From Sphingobacteriaceae bacterium (GTDB lineage Bacteria; Bacteroidota; Bacteroidia; B-17B0; Aurantibacillaceae), in contig JANYCL010000062.1 in assembly GCA_025360355.1 (NCBI GenBank), positions 1 to 16,159 on the forward strand: a stretch of 16,159 nucleotides of DNA. The letters run 5' to 3'. Positions within the stretch are counted from its first letter, which is position 1; each line of letters starts with the position of its first letter. Positions 8,075 through 14,602 of this stretch are shown piece by piece. Position numbers and translations under genes: made by a program. The notes under the pieces were generated by a model that did no database searches, was not told the DNA's origin, and saw nothing but the letters and a program-made list of their open reading frames with translations.

Positions 8075-8800
8075 ATGATATTACGCTCGGAGAATTTAGT
8101 TAAGAAATATAAAAGCCGCACCGTTGCAAATAACGTTTCTGTGGAAGTGAAGCAAGGTGAAATTGTTGGATTGCTGGGGCCGAATGGCGCAGGGAAAACA
8201 ACTTCATTTTATATGATCGTGGGAATGGTAAAGCCAAATGCAGGAAAAATATTTTTAGATGATCTTGATATTACAAAAGAACCAATGTATCGCAGAGCAC
8301 AATTAGGAATTGGATATTTACCGCAAGAAGCATCTGTATTCAGAAAATTAAGCATCGAAGATAATCTGCGCGCGGTTTTAGAAATGACCAAACTCACCAA
8401 AAAAGAACAGGAAGAAAAAGTAGAAATTTTATTGGACGAATTCGGATTACAACATGTACGTAAAAATTTAGGCGATCAATTATCAGGTGGAGAAAGAAGA
8501 AGAACAGAAATTGCTCGTGCACTCGCGACTGATCCTAAATTTATTTTATTAGACGAACCTTTCGCCGGCGTTGATCCGATTGCCGTTGAAGATATTCAAA
8601 GTGTTATCCGAACTTTAAAAAGCAAAAACATTGGTATTTTAATTACCGACCATAACGTTCACGAAACTCTAAACATTACAGACAGAGCTTATTTATTATA
8701 TTCAGGCAGCGTAATTAAATCCGGAACCGCAGAAGATCTTGCCAATGATGAACAAGTGAGGAAAGTTTATTTGGGGCAGAATTTTGAATTAAGGAAGTAA
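8075..8800 (+). CDS. lptB: LPS export ABC transporter ATP-binding protein LptB
   Basis: LptB is the cytoplasmic ATPase of the LptB2FG complex, which extracts LPS from the inner membrane and pushes it along the LptC-A-D bridge. The 241-residue protein has the full ABC set: Walker A GPNGAGKTT at 35-43, Q-loop Gln84 in GYLPQE, the signature LSGGE at 136-140, Walker B FILLDE at 156-161 with the catalytic glutamate, D-loop GVD at 165-167, and the switch histidine at 193 in ITDHNVHE. The wording YLPQEASVFRKLSIEDNL, GGERRRTEIARAL and FAGVDPIAV is characteristic of LptB rather than amino-acid transporter ATPases. The gene lies 2 bp after the DUF5686 gene; lptF/G/C/A are not in the window. A short tandem repeat begins 3 bases after the stop. 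Confidence 0.95.
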   Translation: MILRSENLVKKYKSRTVANNVSVEVKQGEIVGLLGPNGAGKTTSFYMIVGMVKPNAGKIFLDDLDITKEPMYRRAQLGIGYLPQEASVFRKLSIEDNLRAVLEMTKLTKKEQEEKVEILLDEFGLQHVRKNLGDQLSGGERRRTEIARALATDPKFILLDEPFAGVDPIAVEDIQSVIRTLKSKNIGILITDHNVHETLNITDRAYLLYSGSVIKSGTAEDLANDEQVRKVYLGQNFELRK

Positions 8801-8803
8801 ACC

Positions 8804-8827
8804 TTTGCGTCTCTGCGTCTTTGCGAG
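8804..8827 (+). repeat. Three tandem TyTGCG octamers between lptB and purQ
   Basis: TTTGCGTC, TCTGCGTC and TTTGCGAG follow one another without a gap and are followed by AAAA. I recall similar CTGCGTCTTTGCG strings as scattered intergenic sequences in Bacteroidota; this is recollection, not a search. Related elements are at 10060-10084 and 10901-10975. Confidence 0.6.
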
Positions 8828-8869
8828 AAAATTGTTGAAAATCTCCTTTAAAAAGCCTTCTTTTTTTCG

Positions 8870-8877
8870 TAAATTTG
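8870..8877 (+). promoter_or_regulatory. Predicted -7 promoter element of purQ
   Basis: TAAATTTG is an exact match to the Bacteroidota -7 consensus. The -33 position (8847-8849) reads TTT, a weak match. The predicted start near 8881 supports translation from 8892 or 8898 and excludes the longer frame that opens at 8805. Confidence 0.55.
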
Positions 8878-8897
8878 TATCTCTAAAATCAATGAAA

Positions 8898-9596
8898 ATG
8901 AAATTCGGCGTTGTAGTATTTCCCGGCTCTAATTGCGATGAAGACATGGTGTATGTTCTTCAAACTATCTTAAAACAAGACACTATAAAATTGTGGCATA
9001 AAAATACAGATCTTGAAGGCTGCACACATATTATTTTACCGGGCGGTTTTTCGTATGGCGATTATTTACGCAGCGGAGCAATTGCCCGTTTCTCACCGAT
9101 CATGAACAATGTAATTAAACATGCAGAGAACGGGGGATTTGTTTTTGGCGTTTGCAATGGTTTTCAGGTTTTATGTGAAGCGGGTTTATTACCGGGAGCA
9201 TTATTGCACAACAACACTCGTAAATTCATTTGTAAAAATGTTTTTATTAAAGCCGAAAATAACGCAACCGCAATCACAAATGCAATTCCAAAAAACAAAG
9301 CATTAAAAATTCCGATCGCACATGGAGAAGGAAAATATTTTGCAGATGCAGAGACGCTGAAAAAATTAAATGCTAACGGACAGATCTTATTCCGCTATTG
9401 CGATGAGAACGGAAATATAACGGATGAATCAAATCCAAACGGCGCTACTGAAAACATTGCGGGTATTTGCAACGCAACTAAAAATGTTTTTGGCATGATG
9501 CCGCATCCGGAACGCGCTTCCGATGCTGAACTTTCGAATGAAGATGGAAAACTTTTATTTGAAAGCATTTTGAAAGCAGCTCTTGTTAACGCATAA
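8898..9596 (+). CDS. purQ: Phosphoribosylformylglycinamidine synthase, glutaminase subunit PurQ
   Basis: PurQ releases ammonia from glutamine for the conversion of FGAR to FGAM, the fourth step of purine synthesis, working with PurL and PurS. The 232-residue protein is full length. It starts MKFGVVVFPGSNCDED, the family's usual opening, and shows the class I glutaminase features: PGGFSYGDYLRSGA at 48-61, the nucleophile elbow GVCNGFQ at 84-90 (Cys86), and MPHPERASD at 201-209 supplying His203 and Glu205. The frame is open from 8805, but that extension runs over a repeat and the promoter and resembles nothing in the family; an alternative ATG at 8892 adds only two residues. A free-standing PurQ implies the genome encodes a small PurL plus PurS rather than the large fused enzyme. 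A DUF1569 gene follows 10 bp downstream. Confidence 0.95.
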   Translation: MKFGVVVFPGSNCDEDMVYVLQTILKQDTIKLWHKNTDLEGCTHIILPGGFSYGDYLRSGAIARFSPIMNNVIKHAENGGFVFGVCNGFQVLCEAGLLPGALLHNNTRKFICKNVFIKAENNATAITNAIPKNKALKIPIAHGEGKYFADAETLKKLNANGQILFRYCDENGNITDESNPNGATENIAGICNATKNVFGMMPHPERASDAELSNEDGKLLFESILKAALVNA

Positions 9597-9606
9597 AATT
9601 TAAAAA

Positions 9607-10059
9607 ATGAAAAGTCTTTATAACCAAAATGATGTTCAGGATTTTGTTGGAAGAATCAACAAGATCACTGCAACAACTCAACCTCAATGGGGTAAAATGA
9701 ATGCCGCCCAAGTAATGGCACATTGCACCGCCCCTTTAAAAATGGCACACGGAGAAGTAAAAAGTAAACGCGGACTTTTCAGTCTTTTGTTAGGGAAACA
9801 TTTTAAGAAAAAAATGGTGAATCCTGCAACCCCCTTCACTAAAAACTTACCGACTGATCCAAATTTTATTTTTCCTAATCCTTGCGATTTTGAAGAAGAG
9901 AAACAAAAATTGATCAATCAAATAAAAAGTTTTTCGCAAAAAGGGCCTGATGCCATTACGAAATTGCCTCATTCTTTTTTCGGTTATATGAATCCACAGG
10001 AATGGGACATTATTCAAAGCAAACATCTCGATCATCATTTAAGTCAGTTCGGAGTTTAA
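9607..10059 (+). CDS. DUF1569 family protein (DinB-like fold)
   Basis: 150 residues, cytoplasmic, no signal peptide. The sequence matches the DUF1569 group of the DinB/YfiT-like four-helix proteins: an N-terminal helix (NQNDVQDFVGRINKI), the motif WGKMNAAQVMAHC at 28-40, a conserved middle PHSFFGYMNPQEWDIIQSKH at 121-140, and a C-terminal HLDHHLSQFGV. His39, His140 and His144 are placed as the metal-binding histidines of DinB-like proteins; that assignment is by analogy. The biochemical role of the family is unknown. It begins 10 bp after purQ and probably shares its transcript; the pairing is likely incidental. A TCTGCG repeat starts directly at its stop codon. Confidence 0.8.
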   Translation: MKSLYNQNDVQDFVGRINKITATTQPQWGKMNAAQVMAHCTAPLKMAHGEVKSKRGLFSLLLGKHFKKKMVNPATPFTKNLPTDPNFIFPNPCDFEEEKQKLINQIKSFSQKGPDAITKLPHSFFGYMNPQEWDIIQSKHLDHHLSQFGV

Positions 10060-10084
10060 TCTGCGTTTATCTGCGAGATCTGCG
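10060..10084 (+). repeat. Three TCTGCG units downstream of the DUF1569 gene
   Basis: TCTGCG occurs at 10060, 10070 and 10079 (spacings 10 and 9), then GGGAAAAA. It fills most of the 40-bp gap before the hydrolase start at 10100. The unit and the G-rich/GAAAA ending match the element at 8804-8827. Confidence 0.6.
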
Positions 10085-10099
10085 GGAAAAATAAACGTA

Positions 10100-10897
10100 A
10101 TGCTAAAAACCGCAACATTCAAAAAAGGAAAAGTCACTTTTTCAGATACCGGAAAAGGACGCACAGTAGTTTTGTTGCATGGTTTTTTAGGCTCTCACCA
10201 AATATGGGAACAAACCATTATCAATCTTTCAAAATCTTACCGCGTTATTGCCATTGATCTTCCAGGACACGGAGGCACAGATAATTTTGGCTATGTACAC
10301 ACAATGGAATTAATTGCCAAGTGTGTAAAAAAAGTTTTAGAACATCTCAAATTAAAACGTTACGTGCTAATTGGACATAGCATGGGCGGTTACGCAGCTT
10401 TAGCTTTTGCGGATTTATTTCCCGACGACATCCGCGGTATTTGTTTGTATCATTCCTCAGCTTACGCCGACAGCGAAGAAAAAAAACATGACAGAACCCG
10501 TTCTGTAAAAGTGGTAAAATCGAATCACAAAATTTATGCAAGCGAAGTGATCCGTAATTTATTTGCATCAAAGAATTTAAAATATTTAAAAAAAGAATTA
10601 GCATTTGCCTCTAAAATAGCAAGCAAAATGGGAAAACGAGGAATAGTTGCTTCATTAGAAGGAATGAAAGATCGCATCGACCGAAGGATTATCCTAAGTC
10701 TAGTTGAATATCCGATCATGATGGTGATAGGTGAACACGACAATATTTTACCTGCCGCTCAATTATTAGAACAATCAGAAAAAATTCAAAACAAACAAAT
10801 TTTATATTTAGAACACGACGGTCATATGGGATTTTTAGAATCTCCAAAGGAGTCGAATAAGGCATTAAGGAAATTCCTTAGGTTATGCTTTTCGTAA
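10100..10897 (+). CDS. Alpha/beta-fold hydrolase
   Basis: 265 residues, cytoplasmic. All landmarks of the fold are present: HGF at 27-29 in the oxyanion-hole loop (VVLLHGFLGSHQIW), IDLPGHGGTD at 52-61, the nucleophile elbow GHSMGG at 92-97 (Ser94), an acid in VIGEHDNILP (Asp214) and the histidine in HDGHMGFLESP (His242). The core resembles the broad MenH/BioH-like group of small-molecule hydrolases, and the substrate cannot be told from sequence. No promoter is evident in the 40-bp gap after the DUF1569 gene, so it may be read through from purQ. The stop codon is followed 3 bases later by a 75-bp inverted repeat. Confidence 0.88.
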   Translation: MLKTATFKKGKVTFSDTGKGRTVVLLHGFLGSHQIWEQTIINLSKSYRVIAIDLPGHGGTDNFGYVHTMELIAKCVKKVLEHLKLKRYVLIGHSMGGYAALAFADLFPDDIRGICLYHSSAYADSEEKKHDRTRSVKVVKSNHKIYASEVIRNLFASKNLKYLKKELAFASKIASKMGKRGIVASLEGMKDRIDRRIILSLVEYPIMMVIGEHDNILPAAQLLEQSEKIQNKQILYLEHDGHMGFLESPKESNKALRKFLRLCFS

Positions 10898-10900
10898 GTG

Positions 10901-10975
10901 CAACACAGAGATTTTGAGGACACTGAGTACCACAGAGGCCTCTGTGTAATTCTAAAACTCTGTTTCTCTGTGTTG
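10901..10975. repeat. 75-bp imperfect inverted repeat built from CTCTGTG units
   Basis: The ends are a perfect 10-bp inverted repeat, CAACACAGAG (10901-10910) and CTCTGTGTTG (10966-10975). The centre is a perfect 16-bp palindrome, CACAGAGGCCTCTGTG (10931-10946). The intervening arms are imperfect. As RNA the whole stretch could fold into one long interrupted hairpin. There is no T run directly after it, so it is not a standard terminator. The right half carries CTCTGT-type units followed by GAAAA, as in the elements at 8804 and 10060. Confidence 0.75.
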
Positions 10976-11005
10976 AAAATCACGTTTGTTTTTTTAGTAC
11001 CTTTA
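10973..11005 (+). promoter_or_regulatory. Predicted promoter of the truncated ALDH-like gene
   Basis: TACCTTTA at 10998-11005 has one mismatch to TAnnTTTG; the TTG 22 bp upstream (10973-10975) is the last three bases of the inverted repeat. Transcription would start near 11009, 4 bases before the ATG at 11013. Confidence 0.4.
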
Positions 11006-11012
11006 TTCCATT

Positions 11013-11894
11013 ATGTCAGAATTAGAAATTTTAAAGACCTACAAATTATATATTGGCGGACAATTTCCAAGATCGGAAAGCGGACGTTATTACGAATTGC
11101 GCAATTCAAAAAAAGAATTGATCGCGAACATTTGTTTATCATCAAGAAAAGATTTTAGGAATGCAGAAGTTGCAGCGCGCGGAGCCACTACAGGATGGAG
11201 TTCTAAAACTCATTTTAATCGTGGACAAATCTTATACCGCATTGCTGAAATGATGGAAGGAAGAAAAGAACAATTTGTAAACGAATTAATTTTACAAGGA
11301 CTAAATAAAAAACAAGCGGAAGCGGAAGTTTCGTTATCAATTGACCGTTGGGTTTATTATGCAGGTTGGTGTGATAAATATTCTGCTTTGTTCTCAAGTG
11401 TAAATCCCGTATCGTCTTCGCATTTTAATTTTTCAGTTCCTGAAGCAATGGGAGTTGTTTCAATTATTGCACCCGAGAAATCATCTCTATTAGGATTGTG
11501 TTCAGTCATCGCTCCTGTAATTGCGGGAGGAAACACTTGTGTTGTTTTAACTTCTGAAAAATTTCCTTTGTGCGCAATAACTTTAGCTGAGGTTATGGCA
11601 ACATCAGATCTATCAGGCGGTGTTGTAAATATTTTAACTGGAACGAGTGAAGAATTGCATTCGCATTTTTCATCTCACATGGATGTGAACGCATTAATTT
11701 ATTGCAGAAATAATAAAGAAGAAATAAAACTCATTGGCGAAAACGCATCCCTAAATGTAAAACGCGTTTTCTATTGGGATAAAGATTGGTCTAAAGAGGA
11801 TTCTCAAAATCCATATTTAATTTTAGACCTGCAGGAAATTAAAACCACATGGCATCCGGTAGAAAATATTGGGGTGAGCGGAACGAAGTATTAA
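11013..11894 (+). CDS. Half-length, probably non-catalytic aldehyde dehydrogenase-family protein
   Basis: 293 residues against about 480 for a complete aldehyde dehydrogenase. The N-terminal part is clear: KLYIGGQFPRSESGRYYE at 11-28, NAEVAARGATTGWSSK with FNRGQILYRIAEMMEGRKEQF after it, and VPEAMGVVSIIAPEKSSLLG followed by VIAGGNTCVVLTSEKFP and GGVVNILTG, the NAD-binding core. The PWNxP asparagine motif is replaced by APEKSS. The ELGGK glutamate and the catalytic-cysteine half are absent. The protein ends in its own sequence (NPYLILDLQEIKTTWHPVENIGVSGTKY) rather than stopping mid-domain. Short ALDH paralogues of this kind are known to me beside full-length ALDH genes in other bacteria; no partner is in this window. 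The frame is intact, so a structural or nucleotide-sensing role is more likely than decay. Its stop overlaps the convergent gene's stop. Confidence 0.8.
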   Translation: MSELEILKTYKLYIGGQFPRSESGRYYELRNSKKELIANICLSSRKDFRNAEVAARGATTGWSSKTHFNRGQILYRIAEMMEGRKEQFVNELILQGLNKKQAEAEVSLSIDRWVYYAGWCDKYSALFSSVNPVSSSHFNFSVPEAMGVVSIIAPEKSSLLGLCSVIAPVIAGGNTCVVLTSEKFPLCAITLAEVMATSDLSGGVVNILTGTSEELHSHFSSHMDVNALIYCRNNKEEIKLIGENASLNVKRVFYWDKDWSKEDSQNPYLILDLQEIKTTWHPVENIGVSGTKY

Positions 11895-12565
11895 TACCTG
11901 AACATTAAAAATAAAGCGGTAGGAGCCTGAAAGCCGATATTAAAAGGAACTACGCTATTACCCGCTGTTTGCACACCGCTGTTATCGGTATGAGTTTCGG
12001 TAAATGCTATTTGCGCATTCAAAAAGAATTCTGTTCCAAGCATGATGTGACGTGTTATTGCATAATTCACTCCGCCTCTTAAAGCTGGACCAAAAAAATA
12101 TTTTGTTGTTTCAATTGTTGTTGTGCTGTTATTAAAAGATTGGTTGAGTGTTGAAATTGTTTTGTTGTTTAATCCTCCCATCCCCATTTCTAATCCCCAA
12201 AACGGAATGAATTTCTGTCGCTGAAGATATTTCTTTTCGTAACCAACCCTTAAACTCATATTAATATTTTGAATTGTGATAGAGGCAACACCGTCGTTGG
12301 TTGAACTTTGTATTACACTAAAACCTGTACCCAAAGCGAATCCTCCGCCGCGGTGATTATTGTTAGTTGAATAAGTAAAAAGATAAGGATTGTTGTTAAT
12401 GGAACTATTGCTGTTAAAACTTATGAATTGCTGTAATAAAAGATTGGCCTGTATGCCCATGTAAGTAAAGCGTTTTTTCTCATACCAAATACTATCGGGC
12501 TTTGCTCTTTGCGCATTAATTTTAAAACATAACGCAGCAAAGACAGTCAAAAAAACTAATCGCAT
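11891..12565 (-). CDS. Small outer-membrane beta-barrel protein
   Basis: 224 residues. A signal peptide covers about 1-18 (MRLVFLTVFAALCFKINA, cleaved before QRAKPD). The mature protein is made of alternating, glycine- and aromatic-rich segments typical of eight-strand-type barrels: FTYMGIQANLLLQQF, GGGFALGTGFSVI, ITIQNINMSLRVGYEKKYL, FIPFWGLEMGMGGL, FFGPALRGGVNYAI and a final strand ending LFLMFRY with a terminal aromatic residue. The loops are rich in Asn, Ser and Thr. No OmpA-type peptidoglycan domain follows. It starts 4 bp after the stop of the cytochrome c peroxidase gene and is probably co-transcribed with it. The specific function is unknown; a role linked to the peroxidase is only suggested by position. 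Confidence 0.8.
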   Translation of the reverse strand: MRLVFLTVFAALCFKINAQRAKPDSIWYEKKRFTYMGIQANLLLQQFISFNSNSSINNNPYLFTYSTNNNHRGGGFALGTGFSVIQSSTNDGVASITIQNINMSLRVGYEKKYLQRQKFIPFWGLEMGMGGLNNKTISTLNQSFNNSTTTIETTKYFFGPALRGGVNYAITRHIMLGTEFFLNAQIAFTETHTDNSGVQTAGNSVVPFNIGFQAPTALFLMFRY

Positions 12566-12569
12566 AAAA

Positions 12570-13778
12570 TTATTTTTTAAACGGATCGGAATACATTGGG
12601 GAAGTTAAAAAATCATCATCCTTCAATGTTTTTAAGAAAGCAATGATCGCAGTTTTTTCCGCAGGTAAAATGTTTAAACTTTTCGGACTGCCATCAAAGT
12701 CTTTAAATTTCGGACTGAGATTTACATTTGATTTTATATTATGACTATAATGTTCTAATACTTCATCGAGTGTTGCAAATCTTCCATCATGCATGTAAGG
12801 AGCGGTGAACGCAATGTTTTGTAATGTTGGAACTTTAAATAAACCAACATCGCCAGCCGCGCCTGTTAAATTGCCAAGACCTTTATCAATTGAAATTTGA
12901 TCGAGACCAATATTAAACATCGCATTACTTGGTTTTCCCGGTTCAGGAGCAGGAGGAGTACTGTATGGCTGAGGTTCTGTAACAGGTGTAGAACCGGGCG
13001 GCAACGCATTTTGATTTCTTTGTTGATCGTGACATTGTGCACAATTATATTTTGTATGGAATAAGAACTTGCCCATATCTTCAAGGGTCACCACTTCACT
13101 CAAAGTAGGAATAGTGTTAACAATAGGATTGGAAGCAGATACTGTTTTTGTATTTAAACAACACACAAAAGCTTCAAGCGCTAAAGCAATACGGTCTTGA
13201 GATATGGTTTCATCACCAAAAGCATTTATGAATAACTGACGATAGTAAGATGCAGACTTTAATTTTTCATTTAATTCTGAAAAGCCCGGCATGTTCATTT
13301 CCTTATGATTCATCACAGGATTCATTACCATATCAGAAAGGTTGCTTTGTCTTCCATCCCAAAAAAGTAATACTTTTGCTTGATTGTTTTGGGTAGGTGT
13401 AACATCGCCGCTCGCAAAATTACCAAAACCGCGGAATCCTTGAATAGAAGGGGAATTACGGCCAAGGAATTTTCCATCAAAACCACGGTCGAAACGGGTA
13501 TTATTAGCAAAAGCAAATTGTTGTTGGTGACAACTTGCGCAAGCCACACCATCATTAACAGATAATTTTTTATCGTAAAATAAAACACGGCCCAATGTAG
13601 CGTATGAACTATTTACATTATGTTTTGAGGCGTAATCGTATTGAGTAGAAGGTAAAACCGGGTCGCCCTGTGGATCTACAGGAGGAGTAGTGAATGCCGT
13701 TTTCTTGCAGGAAACAAAATACATGCAAAGAAAAAAGAGGCAAATGACAGAAGTGATCGTTATTTTTTTTGCTTTCAT
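12570..13778 (-). CDS. Di-haem cytochrome c peroxidase, lipoprotein
   Basis: 402 residues. Bacterial di-haem peroxidases reduce hydrogen peroxide in the periplasm with electrons from small cytochromes or other donors. The N-terminus is a lipoprotein signal (hydrophobic VICLFFLCMYFVSC) with the lipobox cysteine at 24, so it is probably membrane anchored. Two CXXCH haem sites, CASCH at 80-84 and CAQCH at 246-250, are spaced as in the CcpA/MauG family. The tryptophan segment LLFWDGR is at 137-143 (Trp140), and TAPYMHDGRF at 325-334 provides Met329 as a likely axial ligand. Length is somewhat above the usual 320-350, partly from a proline-rich insertion at about 259-284 just after the second haem. 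The outer-membrane protein gene follows by 4 bp. The peroxidase assignment is by family; other di-haem oxidases share this fold. Confidence 0.92.
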   Translation of the reverse strand: MKAKKITITSVICLFFLCMYFVSCKKTAFTTPPVDPQGDPVLPSTQYDYASKHNVNSSYATLGRVLFYDKKLSVNDGVACASCHQQQFAFANNTRFDRGFDGKFLGRNSPSIQGFRGFGNFASGDVTPTQNNQAKVLLFWDGRQSNLSDMVMNPVMNHKEMNMPGFSELNEKLKSASYYRQLFINAFGDETISQDRIALALEAFVCCLNTKTVSASNPIVNTIPTLSEVVTLEDMGKFLFHTKYNCAQCHDQQRNQNALPPGSTPVTEPQPYSTPPAPEPGKPSNAMFNIGLDQISIDKGLGNLTGAAGDVGLFKVPTLQNIAFTAPYMHDGRFATLDEVLEHYSHNIKSNVNLSPKFKDFDGSPKSLNILPAEKTAIIAFLKTLKDDDFLTSPMYSDPFKK

Positions 13779-13804
13779 GATAAGCAGGTTTTATTGTGAT
13801 ATAA

Positions 13805-13835
13805 CGAAGATAGCAAAAATTTATTGTCAATGCAA
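13805..13835 (-). promoter_or_regulatory. Predicted promoter of the peroxidase-barrel operon
   Basis: On the minus strand, TTG (13835-13833), a 20-bp spacer and TATCTTCG (13812-13805), one mismatch from TAnnTTTG. The predicted start near 13801 gives a leader of about 22 nt before the ATG at 13778. Confidence 0.5.
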
Positions 13836-13889
13836 TAGGGGTTTTTTAAGTGGAAAAAGAGGGGAATTTTACAATAAAAACGGCCTAAA

Positions 13890-14564
13890 TCAGCGTTTAG
13901 ACAGGTATTCCTTCACTATCAGATCAACTTTACTGATAGAAGCCTTAAGCCATTCCAGATAAATTTCCTGTTTTTCGTCTTCGCTTATTTGATATGCAAT
14001 TTTTTGTTTTCGGATGCGTCCCATTAATTCGTTCATGCATAATGCAGCACTTACGCTAATATTAAAACTTTCTGTAAAACCATACATTGGTATCTTTACA
14101 AATTCATCCGCCATTTCAGAAACTGTTTCTGTTATTCCATCGATCTCGGTACCGAAAACTAAAGCAAAAGGTTTTGTTACATCTAATTCAGCAATTGTTT
14201 TATCGTCTTTATGCGGACTCGTTGCAATAATTCTATAACCTTGTTTTTTTAATTCTGTTAAACATGCAACAGTATTATTTTCGGTATCATTATATTTTTT
14301 TAACGTTAACCATTGGGTCGCGCCCATCGAAACATCTTCACTAATTTTAAACTTATTTCTGTTCTCGATAAAATGTATATCCTGCACCCCGAAACAATCG
14401 CAGCTTCGTAATACAGCGCTGGCGTTATGTCCTTGGTAAACATCTTCCAGAACAATGGTCATGTGCCGAGTTCGTTCCGCTAAAACCTCAGTTAGTCGTT
14501 GTTTACGCCTGTCGCTTACAAAACCTTCCAAATAATTTATGAGTTCAGCTGTATTTTGTTGCAT
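13890..14564 (-). CDS. TrmH/SpoU-family RNA 2'-O-methyltransferase
   Basis: 224 residues with the SPOUT trefoil-knot signature: motif 1 NASAVLRSCDCFGV at 47-60 (Asn47 and the likely catalytic Arg53), motif 2 ALVFGTEIDGI at 134-144, and motif 3 IPMYGFTESFNISVSAA at 158-174 with Asn168. A basic N-terminal extension (about 1-35) precedes the fold and a charged helical tail (about 185-224) follows, the layout of tRNA (guanosine-18-2'-O)-methyltransferase TrmH. That enzyme uses S-adenosylmethionine to methylate Gm18 in the D-loop of tRNA; other SpoU members modify different positions, so the exact target is inferred. A perfect -7 promoter octamer ends 4 bases before the start codon, which implies a leaderless or nearly leaderless mRNA. 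It is divergent from the patatin gene with only 31 bp between them. Confidence 0.88.
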   Translation of the reverse strand: MQQNTAELINYLEGFVSDRRKQRLTEVLAERTRHMTIVLEDVYQGHNASAVLRSCDCFGVQDIHFIENRNKFKISEDVSMGATQWLTLKKYNDTENNTVACLTELKKQGYRIIATSPHKDDKTIAELDVTKPFALVFGTEIDGITETVSEMADEFVKIPMYGFTESFNISVSAALCMNELMGRIRKQKIAYQISEDEKQEIYLEWLKASISKVDLIVKEYLSKR

Positions 14565-14568
14565 GATG

Positions 14569-14602
14569 CAAAGATACTTTTATTAAATTTACTGTATGCA
14601 AA
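14569..14602 (-). promoter_or_regulatory. Predicted promoter of the TrmH-family gene (near-leaderless)
   Basis: On the minus strand, TTTG (14602-14599), a 22-bp spacer and TATCTTTG (14576-14569), an exact -7 match. The ATG is at 14564, where transcription is itself expected to begin. The -33 part lies inside the first codons of the divergent patatin gene. Confidence 0.6.
14575..14591 (+). promoter_or_regulatory. Candidate -7 elements of the patatin gene
   Basis: Two one-mismatch octamers lie side by side, TACTTTTA (14575-14582) and TAAATTTA (14584-14591), before the ATG at 14596. TTG at 14559-14561 is 22 bp before the second; TTG at 14556-14558 is 16 bp before the first. Either would give a leader of 10 nt or less. 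The first overlaps the opposing -7 box. Confidence 0.35.

Noticed and set aside
8805..8897. N-terminal extension of PurQ to an ATG at 8805
   Set aside because: The extension is encoded by the TyTGCG repeat and the promoter region, and PurQ proteins begin at MKFGVVV.
10898..11158. 86-residue open frame starting right after the hydrolase stop
   Set aside because: It runs through the 75-bp inverted repeat and then overlaps the ALDH-like gene in another frame; its composition is not protein-like.
13865..13905. Possible terminator after the RNA methyltransferase gene
   Set aside because: Only a 5-bp AT-rich stem (CTAAA/TTTAG) can be drawn before the T run, too weak to call.
13690..13962. 90-residue plus-strand open frame
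   Set aside because: It lies across the peroxidase start, its promoter and the end of the RNA methyltransferase gene, with no start signal or recognisable sequence.
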